Shown here: positions 1 to 7,929 of the stretch, piece by piece
How positions within the stretch are numbered: the first letter of the stretch is position 1
Layout of the letters: each line of letters starts with the position of its first letter
NCBI RefSeq assembly: GCF_001896955.1
Contig: NZ_MKRN01000197.1
Span: 27,977 to 83,221, forward strand
Direction: 5' to 3'
DNA from: Nitrobacter sp. 62-13
GTDB lineage: Bacteria > Pseudomonadota > Alphaproteobacteria > Rhizobiales > Xanthobacteraceae
DNA length: 55,245 nucleotides
Notes under the pieces: model-generated
Seen by the model: only the letters and a program-made list of their open reading frames with translations
What the model was told of the DNA's origin: nothing
The model's database searches: none
Translations under genes and position numbers: made by a program

Positions 1-36
1 CGGATTACCTAAAGTTTCCTGCAAAGCGGATCATTC

Positions 37-996
37 ATGGTTGTCGTCCTCGATACTGTTTCCGCCAATCCCGTCAGGCCGCGCCATCCGGAAAAGGTCA
101 ACCGGCCCGATGCGGTGTCGCCGCCGAAGCCGGACTGGATTCGCGTGCGTGCGCCGAACACGCGCGGCTATGCGGATACGCGCCGGATCGTCAAGGAGAA
201 TGGCCTTGTCACGGTCTGCGAGGAGGCGGGCTGTCCGAATATCGGCGAGTGCTGGGACAAGAAGCACGCCACCTTCATGATCATGGGCGACACCTGCACG
301 CGCGCCTGCGCTTTCTGCAACGTCAAGACCGGAATGCCCGGTGCGCTCGAATCGTCCGAACCCGAATATGTGGCCGAAGCGACGCGAAAGCTTGGGCTGG
401 CGCACGTCGTCGTCACATCGGTCGATCGCGACGACCTCGATGACGGCGGCGCGGAACATTTCGCGCAGACCATTCGCGCGATCCGCGAGCGCTGCCCTGC
501 GACGACCATCGAAATCCTGACGCCGGATTTTTTGCGCAAGGACGGAGCGCTTGAGAAAGTCGTGGCGGCGAAGCCGGACGTCTTCAACCACAACCTCGAA
601 ACCGTGCCGTCGCGCTACCTGACGGTGCGGCCGGGAGCGCGCTATTTTCACTCCATCCGCCTCTTGCAGCGGGTGAAGGAGATCGATCCGACGATCTTCA
701 CCAAGTCGGGAATCATGGTCGGGCTCGGCGAGGAGCGTCACGAAGTCTTGCAGGTGATGGACGATCTGCGCTCGGCCGATGTCGATTTTCTCACCGTCGG
801 GCAGTACCTGCAGCCGACCCGCAAACATCATGCCGTGATGCGCTATGTGACGCCGGAAGAGTTTTCCGGCTACGAGACCGTCGCTTACACCAAGGGCTTC
901 CTGATGGTGTCGGCGAGCCCGCTGACGCGCTCGTCGCATCACGCCGGCGAGGATTTCGCCAAGCTGCAGGCCGCGCGCGCCGCGCTGGTGCGCTAG
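37..996 (+). CDS. lipA: Lipoyl synthase LipA
   Basis: Radical SAM enzyme that inserts two sulfurs into protein-bound octanoate to make lipoyl groups for the 2-oxoacid dehydrogenases. The 319-residue product has both iron-sulfur clusters of the family: the auxiliary-cluster cysteines at about 61, 66 and 72 ([12 protein letters not shown]) and the radical-SAM CxxxCxxC at about 87, 91 and 94 (CTRACAFC). The C-terminal RSSHHAGE supplies the Ser ligand typical of LipA. Length is normal for the family. The ATG at 37 leaves only 36 bases of upstream sequence in the window, so the promoter and upstream neighbour are not visible. Eleven bases separate it from the next gene. Confidence 0.97.
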   Translation: MVVVLDTVSANPVRPRHPEKVNRPDAVSPPKPDWIRVRAPNTRGYADTRRIVKENGLVTVCEEAGCPNIGECWDKKHATFMIMGDTCTRACAFCNVKTGMPGALESSEPEYVAEATRKLGLAHVVVTSVDRDDLDDGGAEHFAQTIRAIRERCPATTIEILTPDFLRKDGALEKVVAAKPDVFNHNLETVPSRYLTVRPGARYFHSIRLLQRVKEIDPTIFTKSGIMVGLGEERHEVLQVMDDLRSADVDFLTVGQYLQPTRKHHAVMRYVTPEEFSGYETVAYTKGFLMVSASPLTRSSHHAGEDFAKLQAARAALVR

Positions 997-1007
997 TCGC
1001 GCGTTTT

Positions 1008-1535
1008 ATGCAGCGCATCCTCGTCATGGGATCGTCAGGGGCCGGCAAATCCACGTTCGCGCGCAAACTCGCGGCGATCACGGGTATTCCCGCGATCTCT
1101 CTGGACGCCCTGTACTGGAAGCCCGGATGGATGCCGTCCGAGGCCGCCGAATTCGATGCGCGCGTGACCGATGCGGCGAATGCGCCGCGCTGGATCATGG
1201 ACGGCAACTATCTCTCGCATGCCGGCAGCTTGCGGCGGGATCTCGCCGACACGACGATCTGGTTCGATCTGCCGTGCAGGACCTGTATGATTGGCGTCAT
1301 GATCAGAATCACGACCAGCTACGGACGAGGGAGGCCGGAGATGGCGCCGGCATGTCCGGAAAGATTTGATGCCAGATTCCTCCATTATGTCTGGACCTTT
1401 CGTCGGAAACAGCGGCCGCGGCTGGCAGATTTTCTTGAAGGCTTACGCTCCGATCAGACTCTGATGCGATTCACGCACCGGTCTGATGCGGATCGTTATC
1501 TGCATGATCTTTCCGCATCAGGGAGCGTTCACTGA
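1008..1535 (+). CDS. P-loop kinase-like protein (FlaR / 'topology modulation' family)
   Basis: A 175-residue P-loop NTPase. It opens with a strand and Walker A motif (GSSGAGKST, residues 8-16) followed by LDALYWKPGW, the signature of adenylate-kinase-like proteins annotated as DNA topology modulation protein FlaR. That name comes from old genetics. The fold suggests a small-molecule kinase of unknown substrate. The stop codon overlaps the ATG of the next gene (the last A of TGA is the first base of ATG), so the two are probably translationally coupled. The family assignment is firm and the function unknown. Confidence 0.8.
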   Translation: MQRILVMGSSGAGKSTFARKLAAITGIPAISLDALYWKPGWMPSEAAEFDARVTDAANAPRWIMDGNYLSHAGSLRRDLADTTIWFDLPCRTCMIGVMIRITTSYGRGRPEMAPACPERFDARFLHYVWTFRRKQRPRLADFLEGLRSDQTLMRFTHRSDADRYLHDLSASGSVH

Positions 1536-2002
1536 TGCCGACGTTCTCCAGCAAGCGCCGTGTGGGATACAGTTCGGAACAGATGTTCGATCTTGTCGCC
1601 GATGTCGAACGCTATCCGGAGTTCGTGCCGCTGTGTCAGTCGCTGAAGGTGCGGCAGCGCACGCCCGCGGCCGACGGCACGGAAGTTGTGGTTGCCGATA
1701 TGACCGTATCGTTCAAGCTGGTGCGCGAGACTTTCACAAGCAAGGTGACGCTCGATCGGCCGAACCTCAAAATCCTTGTCGAATATCTCCGGGGGCCGTT
1801 CAGCCATATGGAAAACCGCTGGACCTTCGATCCGAAGGCGGATCAGGCCTGTGACGTCGGGTTCTTCATCAGCTACGATTTCAAAAGCCGGATGCTGGCG
1901 ATGCTGATGGGTGCGATGTTCGATGCTGCGTTCCAGCGCTTCGCGTCGGCATTTGAAAAGCGTGCGCATGTCATTTACGGCGCACCGCATGTCGCGAAAT
2001 AA
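1535..2002 (+). CDS. Coq10/RatA-type START-domain protein
   Basis: A 155-residue SRPBCC/START-fold protein. The N-terminal pattern YSSEQMFDLVADVERYPEF and the central FSHMENRW are typical of the Coq10/RatA family. Mitochondrial Coq10 binds ubiquinone and helps it work in respiration. In bacteria the same family includes RatA, described as a ribosome-associated toxin in E. coli. In Rhizobiales this gene usually sits beside lipA, and a quinone-binding role seems more likely here (inference). It overlaps the preceding kinase-like gene by one base and converges on cinA. Confidence 0.85.
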   Translation: MPTFSSKRRVGYSSEQMFDLVADVERYPEFVPLCQSLKVRQRTPAADGTEVVVADMTVSFKLVRETFTSKVTLDRPNLKILVEYLRGPFSHMENRWTFDPKADQACDVGFFISYDFKSRMLAMLMGAMFDAAFQRFASAFEKRAHVIYGAPHVAK

Positions 2003-2013
2003 AGGGCGTCGTC

Positions 2014-2640
2014 TCAGGTTTTCTTTGGAGAAGGCTTCAGCGGCCGTGTAGTCCGGCGCCGCTCGGCCGCGCGACGCAGCGGCGCTCGCGCCGCCCGCGG
2101 CCGCAAGCGGCTCGCGCTTTCGCGCCGGACTTTTGTGGGTGGCTTCGGACCACGCGCCAGTTCCATCAACATCCGCAGAGCTTCAACGACTGAACGTTGC
2201 CGCACCGAACTGCGGCCGATCGCGCCGAAGCGGCATTCGCGATGAGTCAGGCGACCGTCCCGTGCCGCGGCCGCGAAATGAACAAGGCCCACGGGCTTGC
2301 CCGGCGTCGCGCCTCCTGGCCCTGCAATTCCGGTGATGGCGACGGCGAGATCGGTGCCGGCGCGCTCAAGCGCGCCGATCGCCATGGCGGTTGCGGTTTC
2401 CTTGCTGACCGCGCCAAAACTGTCGAGCGTGCTGGCCTTGACGCCCAGCATCGCGCGCTTGGCGTCGTTGGAATAAGTGACGAAACCTCGATCGATCACG
2501 TCGGAGGAGCCGGGAATCTCGGTCAGCGCGCCGGAAACCAATCCGCCGGTGCAGGATTCGGCCGTTGCGATGGTGAGCTTGCGCATCCGGCAAAGATCAA
2601 GCAGCGAACGCGACATGGCGCGAATGTCGCTGCCGCTCAT
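2014..2640 (-). CDS. CinA C-terminal-domain protein (nicotinamide-nucleotide amidase family)
   Basis: A single-domain CinA protein of 208 residues. It carries the family motif AESCTGGLVSGALTEIPGSS near the N-terminus and AITGIAGPGG further on. The family (PncC) hydrolyses NMN to nicotinate mononucleotide in pyridine nucleotide salvage. I take the ATG at 2640, one base beyond the ispDF stop, which suggests coupling to ispDF. An upstream in-frame start would only add ispDF antisense-frame sequence. The last 45 or so residues form a basic Arg/Pro-rich tail (KPPTKVRRES through PLKPSPKKT) outside the conserved domain. Confidence 0.9.
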   Translation of the reverse strand: MSGSDIRAMSRSLLDLCRMRKLTIATAESCTGGLVSGALTEIPGSSDVIDRGFVTYSNDAKRAMLGVKASTLDSFGAVSKETATAMAIGALERAGTDLAVAITGIAGPGGATPGKPVGLVHFAAAARDGRLTHRECRFGAIGRSSVRQRSVVEALRMLMELARGPKPPTKVRRESASRLRPRAARAPLRRAAERRRTTRPLKPSPKKT

Positions 2641-2641
2641 G

Positions 2642-3838
2642 TCAGGCGCTCCCGCTTTTTTCGTTCCAGGGCAGGCGAATGGTCGCGCTGGCGGTCGCAG
2701 CGATTCCTTCTTCGCGACCGGTGAAACCAAGACGTTCGCTGGTGGTCGCCTTCACGGCGACTCGCGACATCGCCACACCTGTAATTTCCGAAATGCGCGC
2801 GCGCATCGTCTCGCGCAAGGGGCCGATCTTGGGTCGCTCGCAGATCATCGTGACTTCGAGATGAGCGACGCGGCCGCCGCGCGCCACGACGCGCTCGATG
2901 GCGTACTTGAGAAATTTGTCGGAAGCTGCGCCTTTCCACTGCGGATCGCTCGGAGGGAAATGCGAGCCGATGTCGCCATCCGCGAGCGCGCCGAGAATGG
3001 CATCGACCAACGCGTGCAGGCCGACGTCGCCATCGGAGTGAGCGAGAAAGCCGCGATTATGCGGCACCTTCACACCGCACAGCATGAGATGGTCGCCGTC
3101 GCCGAAGGCGTGGACGTCGTAGCCGGTGCCGGTCCTGATGTCGCCGAGCGCCGCTGCGAGGCGCGCTTCCTCGCGCACGAAATCTTCCGGAGTCGTCAGT
3201 TTCATGTTGGCAGCATCACCTTCAAATGTCGCAACCGTCAATCCCACCCATTCTGCCAGCGCGGCGTCGTCGGTGAAATCGTCGCGACCATCGCGCGCCG
3301 CGCGGCGATGCGCGTCGAGAATCACATCGAAACGGAACGCCTGCGGCGTCTGCGCTATCCGCAACATTGCGCGATCCGGCGTCGCGTTGACGGCGCCGGA
3401 CGCGTCGACCTGCTTGATGGTGTCGGTCACGGGAATGACGGGCACCGCCGCGCCGGTGATGTTGGCGGCGTCGATCGCGCGCCTGATAAGCGCCTGCGTC
3501 GCGAATGGCCGGGCGGCATCGTGAATCAGCACGATGTCCGGCGCGTCGGCGGCCAGCGCCTCGAGGCCGGCATGGACGGACGCCTGGCGCGTGGCGCCGC
3601 CATTCGCCGGGGGCCGGTAGCGAAACCCGGCGACGGCCTGATTGAACATTTCGATATCATCGGGGTTCAGCACCGGCTGGACCGCGAAGACGTCCGGGTG
3701 ATCGCAGAACGCCTCCATGGCTCGCGAAATCACGGTCCGTCCGCCGACGGTCCGGTATTGCTTGGGGCCGCCGGCACCGGCGCGAAGTCCGCGCCCTGCT
3801 GCAACAATGATGGCGGCCGTTCGTTGTGAGGTCGGCAT
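2642..3838 (-). CDS. ispDF: Bifunctional IspD/IspF isoprenoid enzyme
   Basis: Fusion of 2-C-methyl-D-erythritol 4-phosphate cytidylyltransferase (IspD, about residues 1-235) and 2-C-methyl-D-erythritol 2,4-cyclodiphosphate synthase (IspF, about 238-398), the third and fifth steps of the MEP isoprenoid pathway. IspD shows [10 protein letters not shown] and GGPKQY. IspF shows GTGYDVHAF and [17 protein letters not shown] with the metal-binding Asp and His. The fusion is normal in alphaproteobacteria. The ATG at 3838 is preferred; a GTG at 3853 would add five residues. It is divergent from dusB across a 227-base region containing palindromes. Confidence 0.96.
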   Translation of the reverse strand: MPTSQRTAAIIVAAGRGLRAGAGGPKQYRTVGGRTVISRAMEAFCDHPDVFAVQPVLNPDDIEMFNQAVAGFRYRPPANGGATRQASVHAGLEALAADAPDIVLIHDAARPFATQALIRRAIDAANITGAAVPVIPVTDTIKQVDASGAVNATPDRAMLRIAQTPQAFRFDVILDAHRRAARDGRDDFTDDAALAEWVGLTVATFEGDAANMKLTTPEDFVREEARLAAALGDIRTGTGYDVHAFGDGDHLMLCGVKVPHNRGFLAHSDGDVGLHALVDAILGALADGDIGSHFPPSDPQWKGAASDKFLKYAIERVVARGGRVAHLEVTMICERPKIGPLRETMRARISEITGVAMSRVAVKATTSERLGFTGREEGIAATASATIRLPWNEKSGSA

Positions 3839-3956
3839 TGAATTGACGAGCACGAAGAGGGTTATGAGGAGGACAGGAATCCGTTCAAGGTCACTGCCCT
3901 TACCATGCTCGGAACAAAATCAGCAGATTCCTCAAGGGGTCGTCACCGAATATTTG

Positions 3957-3977
3957 TGTTGCATTGCACTTGCAACA
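3957..3977. promoter_or_regulatory. Inverted repeat TGTTGCA-N7-TGCAACA
   Basis: A perfect 7-base inverted repeat (TGTTGCA and TGCAACA) with a 7-base spacer, in the divergent region between ispDF and the dusB-ntrBC operon, 89 bases before the dusB ATG. The size and symmetry fit a dimeric repressor or activator site. NtrC itself represses this operon in related bacteria, but the match to its usual TGCAC-type half-site is only partial, so the bound protein is unknown. Confidence 0.45.
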
Positions 3978-3992
3978 TGCGAGGAATTGGCT

Positions 3993-4036
3993 AAACTGTA
4001 GGCATTAGATATCTTTGCCCAAATAATCGACAGTTT
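3993..4036. promoter_or_regulatory. Inverted repeat AAACTGT ... ACAGTTT
   Basis: Seven-base arms AAACTGT (3993-3999) and ACAGTTT (4030-4036), 30 bases apart, in the leader of dusB. The arms are perfect complements. It may be a pair of half-sites on the same DNA face about three to four turns apart, or chance. No strong -10/-35 pair could be assigned. Confidence 0.25.
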
Positions 4037-4065
4037 GAGGGCGGCTGCGACGGCTCCAAGAGCTT

Positions 4066-5109
4066 ATGACATCCAACCCGACCCGCCCCGCACCAGATCA
4101 AAAGCCGCTCAGGATCGGAACTATCCCGATCGCAACCCGGGTTCTTCTCGCGCCGATGTCGGGCATTACCGACCGGCCGTTTCGACGTCTTGCGGAATCG
4201 CTCGGAGCGGGCCTCGTCGTCTCCGAGATGACCGCCAGCGACGATCTCGTTCGCGGGCGCCCCATGTCTGTGCTCCGCTGCGAAGCAACCGGCGGCGGAC
4301 CGCACGTCGTTCAGCTCGCGGGCTGCGAGACGCACTGGATGGCGGAAGGCGCGCGGATCGCCGAGGCGGCGGGCGCCGATATCATCGACATCAACATGGG
4401 TTGTCCCGCCCGCCACGTAACAGGCGGCCAGTCGGGTTCGGCGCTGATGCGCGATCTCGATCATGCCTTGCGGTTGATCGAGGCGACGGTCGGCGCTGTG
4501 AAAGTGCCGGTCACGCTCAAGATGCGGCTCGGGTGGGACGATCGCTCGCTCAATGCGCCGGCGCTCGCACACCGCGCCGAATCCGCCGGCGTGCAGATGA
4601 TTACGGTTCACGGCCGCACGCGGTGCCAGTTCTACAAGGGTTGCGCCGACTGGCAGGCGGTGCGGGCGGTGAAACAGGCGGTTCGCATTCCCGTCGTGGT
4701 CAACGGTGACATTACCTCGTTCGAAGCAGCCGTCGCAGCGCTGGAGGAATCGAGCGCCGATGCCGTGATGGTGGGGCGCGGCGCGCAGGGCCAGCCATGG
4801 ATGCCGGGCCAGATCGGACGCCGGCTCGAAACAGGTATCGCCGAACCGCAGCCGTCGCTCGCCAACCAGTTGGCGTATATCCGCGCGCTTTATGACGATC
4901 TGCTTCGGCACTACGGCCTTCGCATCGGGCTTCGTCATGCGCGAAAACATCTCGGCTGGGCGCTCGGGATCGCGGCCGCAAGTGGAAACGTTTCCACATC
5001 CGTCCTCAAGACGTGGCGCGGAAAAATTTTAACGGCCGACGATCCGGCTGGCGTGCAACGCTCTCTTGTGGATGCATTCGAGGATTTTGCATGGAGCGCC
5101 GCAGCATGA
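4066..5109 (+). CDS. dusB: tRNA-dihydrouridine synthase DusB (NifR3)
   Basis: FMN-dependent TIM-barrel enzyme of 347 residues that reduces uridines in tRNA. Visible signatures are [13 protein letters not shown] at the N-terminus, [11 protein letters not shown] containing the catalytic Cys, and the late VVNGDI and [12 protein letters not shown] phosphate-binding segments. It is the ORF known as nifR3, found in front of ntrBC in alphaproteobacteria. Its stop overlaps the ntrB start (ATGA at 5106), so it heads the ntr operon. The promoter must lie in the palindrome-containing gap shared with ispDF. Confidence 0.96.
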   Translation: MTSNPTRPAPDQKPLRIGTIPIATRVLLAPMSGITDRPFRRLAESLGAGLVVSEMTASDDLVRGRPMSVLRCEATGGGPHVVQLAGCETHWMAEGARIAEAAGADIIDINMGCPARHVTGGQSGSALMRDLDHALRLIEATVGAVKVPVTLKMRLGWDDRSLNAPALAHRAESAGVQMITVHGRTRCQFYKGCADWQAVRAVKQAVRIPVVVNGDITSFEAAVAALEESSADAVMVGRGAQGQPWMPGQIGRRLETGIAEPQPSLANQLAYIRALYDDLLRHYGLRIGLRHARKHLGWALGIAAASGNVSTSVLKTWRGKILTADDPAGVQRSLVDAFEDFAWSAAA

Positions 5110-6278
5110 CGTCGCTTGCGGAACGCGCGCGGACGGCGCCATCCGACGGCGAGGCTGTTCTCAACGCGCTCCCAAATCCGGTGCTGCTGGTCGCGCCTGA
5201 CGACCGGATCGTCGAAGCCAACGCGGCCGCGGAGTCTTTCTTCGAAATGTCGGCGCAGTTCCTGCAGCGGCAGCCGCTGAAGGAGGTCGTCCCGTTCGGC
5301 AGTCCGCTGCTTCCGCTGATCGATCAGGTGCGGAACGCCGGTTCGCCAGTGAACGAATTCAGGGTCGATCTCGGCACGCCGCGGATCGGCCGCGACCGCC
5401 AGGTCGACCTGCACGTCGCGCCGCTGACGGAACGGCCCGGCTACGTCGTGGTGATGATTCAGGAACGCACCATGGCCGACAAGATGGATCGGCAGTTGAC
5501 CCATCGCAGCGCGGCGCGTTCGGTGACGGCGCTCGCGGCCATGCTCGCGCACGAAATCAAGAATCCACTGTCCGGCATTCGCGGAGCTGCGCAGCTTCTC
5601 GAGCAGGGAGCATCGTCGGAAGACCGGATGCTGACCCGCCTGATCTGCGACGAAGCCGACCGCATCGTGACGCTCGTCGACAGCATGGAAGTGTTCGGCG
5701 ACGAACGGCCGGTGACGCGAGGTCCGGTCAACATCCACTCGGTGCTGGATCATGTCAAACGGCTCGCGCAGTCCGGGTTTGCGCGGAACGTCAGGTTTAT
5801 CGTGGACTACGATCCGTCGCTGCCGCCGGTTCTCGCCGATCGGGATCAACTGATTCAGGTCTTTCTGAATCTCGTCAAGAATGCCGCCGAAGCCGTCGCC
5901 GATCTCGGAGGCGATGGAGAGATCCAGTTCACGACCGCGTTCCGTCCCGGCCTCCGTCTGTCGGTGCCCGGCAACAAGTCACGTGTGTCGCTTCCGTTGG
6001 AGTTTTGTGTCAAGGACAACGGCGTCGGCGTAGCCGAGGACCTGTTGCCCAACCTGTTTGATCCATTTGTAACCACGAAGCCGGCCGGCAGCGGGCTCGG
6101 ACTCGCGCTGGTCGCCAAGATCGTCCGCGATCACGGTGGCATCGTCGAGTGCGATTCCCAGCCTCGCAAAACCACCTTCCGCATCCTGCTTCCGATGTTC
6201 GACAAAAGCCCAAAACACCGGCCAGTCGCCGCCGACGCGCCGGAAATGCCATCAAACGCCTCACGCGATCCAGGATGA
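5106..6278 (+). CDS. ntrB: Nitrogen regulation sensor histidine kinase NtrB
   Basis: Soluble two-component kinase/phosphatase of 390 residues that controls NtrC in response to nitrogen status through PII proteins. An N-terminal PAS domain ([16 protein letters not shown]) is followed by the HisKA segment [14 protein letters not shown] with phospho-acceptor His149, then the ATPase N-box ([10 protein letters not shown]), the Gly-rich DNGVGV and [11 protein letters not shown]. No membrane segments are seen. The start at 5106 is chosen because it forms an ATGA overlap with dusB; an ATG at 5091 is the alternative. ntrC follows after nine bases. Confidence 0.96.
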   Translation: MTSLAERARTAPSDGEAVLNALPNPVLLVAPDDRIVEANAAAESFFEMSAQFLQRQPLKEVVPFGSPLLPLIDQVRNAGSPVNEFRVDLGTPRIGRDRQVDLHVAPLTERPGYVVVMIQERTMADKMDRQLTHRSAARSVTALAAMLAHEIKNPLSGIRGAAQLLEQGASSEDRMLTRLICDEADRIVTLVDSMEVFGDERPVTRGPVNIHSVLDHVKRLAQSGFARNVRFIVDYDPSLPPVLADRDQLIQVFLNLVKNAAEAVADLGGDGEIQFTTAFRPGLRLSVPGNKSRVSLPLEFCVKDNGVGVAEDLLPNLFDPFVTTKPAGSGLGLALVAKIVRDHGGIVECDSQPRKTTFRILLPMFDKSPKHRPVAADAPEMPSNASRDPG

Positions 6279-6287
6279 GGACGAAAC

Positions 6288-7730
6288 ATGCCCGCAGCCC
6301 ACATACTGGTGGCAGACGATGACGCGGCCATCCGCACCGTGCTCAATCAGGCCTTGTCGCGCGCTGGATATGAAGTGCGCCTCACGGGCAACGCGGCGAC
6401 GCTGTGGCGGTGGGTCAGCCAGGGCGAGGGGGATATCGTCATCACTGACGTCGTGATGCCGGACGAGAACGCCTTCGACCTGCTTCCGCGCATCAAGAAG
6501 ATGCGGCCGAACCTGCCGGTCATTGTGATGAGCGCGCAAAACACGTTCATGACTGCGATCCGTGCCTCCGAGCGTGGTGCCTATGAATATCTTCCGAAGC
6601 CTTTCGACCTCAAGGAACTGGTCGCGATCGTCGGCCGCGCGCTCGCCGAGCCCAAGGAGCGCGCCGCCAGCCGCAGCAGCGAGAATGAATTCGAATCCAT
6701 TCCGCTGATCGGACGTTCGCCGGCCATGCAGGAGATCTATCGCGTGCTGGCGAGGCTAATGCAGACCGACCTGACGGTCATGATTTCCGGCGAGTCCGGC
6801 ACCGGCAAGGAACTGGTGGCGCGCGCGCTTCACGAATACGGCAAGCGGCGCAATGGTCCGTTCGTCGCCGTCAACATGGCGGCGATTCCCCGCGACCTCA
6901 TCGAATCGGAGTTGTTCGGCCACGAGCGCGGCGCCTTCACGGGCGCCAATACCCGCGCCTCCGGTCGTTTCGAACAGGCCGAAGGAGGGACCCTGTTCCT
7001 GGATGAAATCGGCGATATGCCGATGGAGGCGCAGACGCGTCTACTGCGCGTGCTGCAGCAGGGAGAATACACCGCTGTCGGCGGACGCACTGCGATCAAG
7101 ACCGATGTCCGCATCGTCGCAGCCAGCAACAAGGATCTTCGTGTCCTGATCCAGCAGGGCCTGTTTCGCGAGGACCTGTTCTTCCGCCTCAATGTGGTGC
7201 CGCTGCGCTTGCCTCCATTGCGCGAACGCATCGATGACCTGCCGGATCTGATCCGGCACTTCTTCGCCCTGGCCGAAAAGGATGGCCTGCCGCCCAAGAA
7301 GCTCGATGCCCTTGCGCTGGAGCGCCTGAAGCGCCATCGCTGGCCCGGCAACGTCCGCGAACTGGAAAATCTGGCGCGCAGGCTCGCGGCGCTCTATCCG
7401 CAGGATGTCATTACCGGCGCCGTGATCGATGGCGAACTTGCGTCGCCTCCCGTTGTCTCGGGAAGCAGTGGGCGACAGGGCGTCGACAGCCTCGGCGGGG
7501 CCGTCGAGATGTACTTGTCATCCCATTTCTCGGGTTTCCCGAACGGCGTTCCGCCGCCGGGCCTGTATCATCGCGTCTTGCGGGAAATCGAGGTCCCGCT
7601 CCTCACTGCGGCTCTGGCGGCGACCCGCGGCAATCAGATTCGGGCGGCCGACCTTTTGGGTTTGAACCGCAATACGCTGCGCAAGAAAATCCGCGATCTG
7701 GATATCCAAGTTTACCGGACCGGCGGGTAG
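6288..7730 (+). CDS. ntrC: Nitrogen regulation sigma-54 activator NtrC
   Basis: 480-residue response regulator. The receiver domain has the acidic pair DDD at 10-12 and phospho-acceptor Asp54 ([10 protein letters not shown]). The AAA+ domain has Walker A GESGTGKE, the sigma-54 contact loop GAFTGA, Walker [11 protein letters not shown], and the arginine-finger region [15 protein letters not shown]. The C-terminal Fis-type helix-turn-helix reads [19 protein letters not shown]. All hallmarks of an active sigma-54 enhancer-binding protein are intact. It controls nitrogen-scavenging genes. It is cotranscribed with dusB and ntrB; a 199-base gap separates it from ntrY. Confidence 0.97.
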   Translation: MPAAHILVADDDAAIRTVLNQALSRAGYEVRLTGNAATLWRWVSQGEGDIVITDVVMPDENAFDLLPRIKKMRPNLPVIVMSAQNTFMTAIRASERGAYEYLPKPFDLKELVAIVGRALAEPKERAASRSSENEFESIPLIGRSPAMQEIYRVLARLMQTDLTVMISGESGTGKELVARALHEYGKRRNGPFVAVNMAAIPRDLIESELFGHERGAFTGANTRASGRFEQAEGGTLFLDEIGDMPMEAQTRLLRVLQQGEYTAVGGRTAIKTDVRIVAASNKDLRVLIQQGLFREDLFFRLNVVPLRLPPLRERIDDLPDLIRHFFALAEKDGLPPKKLDALALERLKRHRWPGNVRELENLARRLAALYPQDVITGAVIDGELASPPVVSGSSGRQGVDSLGGAVEMYLSSHFSGFPNGVPPPGLYHRVLREIEVPLLTAALAATRGNQIRAADLLGLNRNTLRKKIRDLDIQVYRTGG

Positions 7731-7781
7731 CAGCGCCCGCATTCGGCCGATTTTCGCTTATGATTCAGGTCGAATCGGCGC

Positions 7782-7801
7782 TTATCCAAAGCTTATCCAC
7801 C
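7782..7801 (+). promoter_or_regulatory. Two DnaA-box-like 9-mers in the ntrC-ntrY gap
   Basis: TTATCCAAA (7782-7790) and TTATCCACC (7793-7801) lie in tandem with an 11-base period, each one base off the TTATCCACA DnaA box. They sit inside a 9-base direct repeat, GCTTATCCA. The spacing of about one helical turn puts both on the same DNA face, about 130-150 bases before the ntrY start. This could be a DnaA-responsive promoter element for ntrYX. There is no other origin-like structure nearby. Confidence 0.35.
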
Positions 7802-7929
7802 CGGCGCGAAGAAATGCGCCGCGGAAATGTCTCAATTGCGCAACATTGTTGTAGGATTGCATCAGGTTCGCTCTCGGGTATCGGCCGGATTAGCCAGCGA
7901 TCCTTCGAACGCTCAAACCTTTTCCCAGG

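Noticed and set aside
2477-3829. A 450-codon plus-strand frame over cinA and ispDF
   Set aside because: Both minus-strand genes have intact motifs; the plus-strand product is Arg/Ala-rich with no domain.
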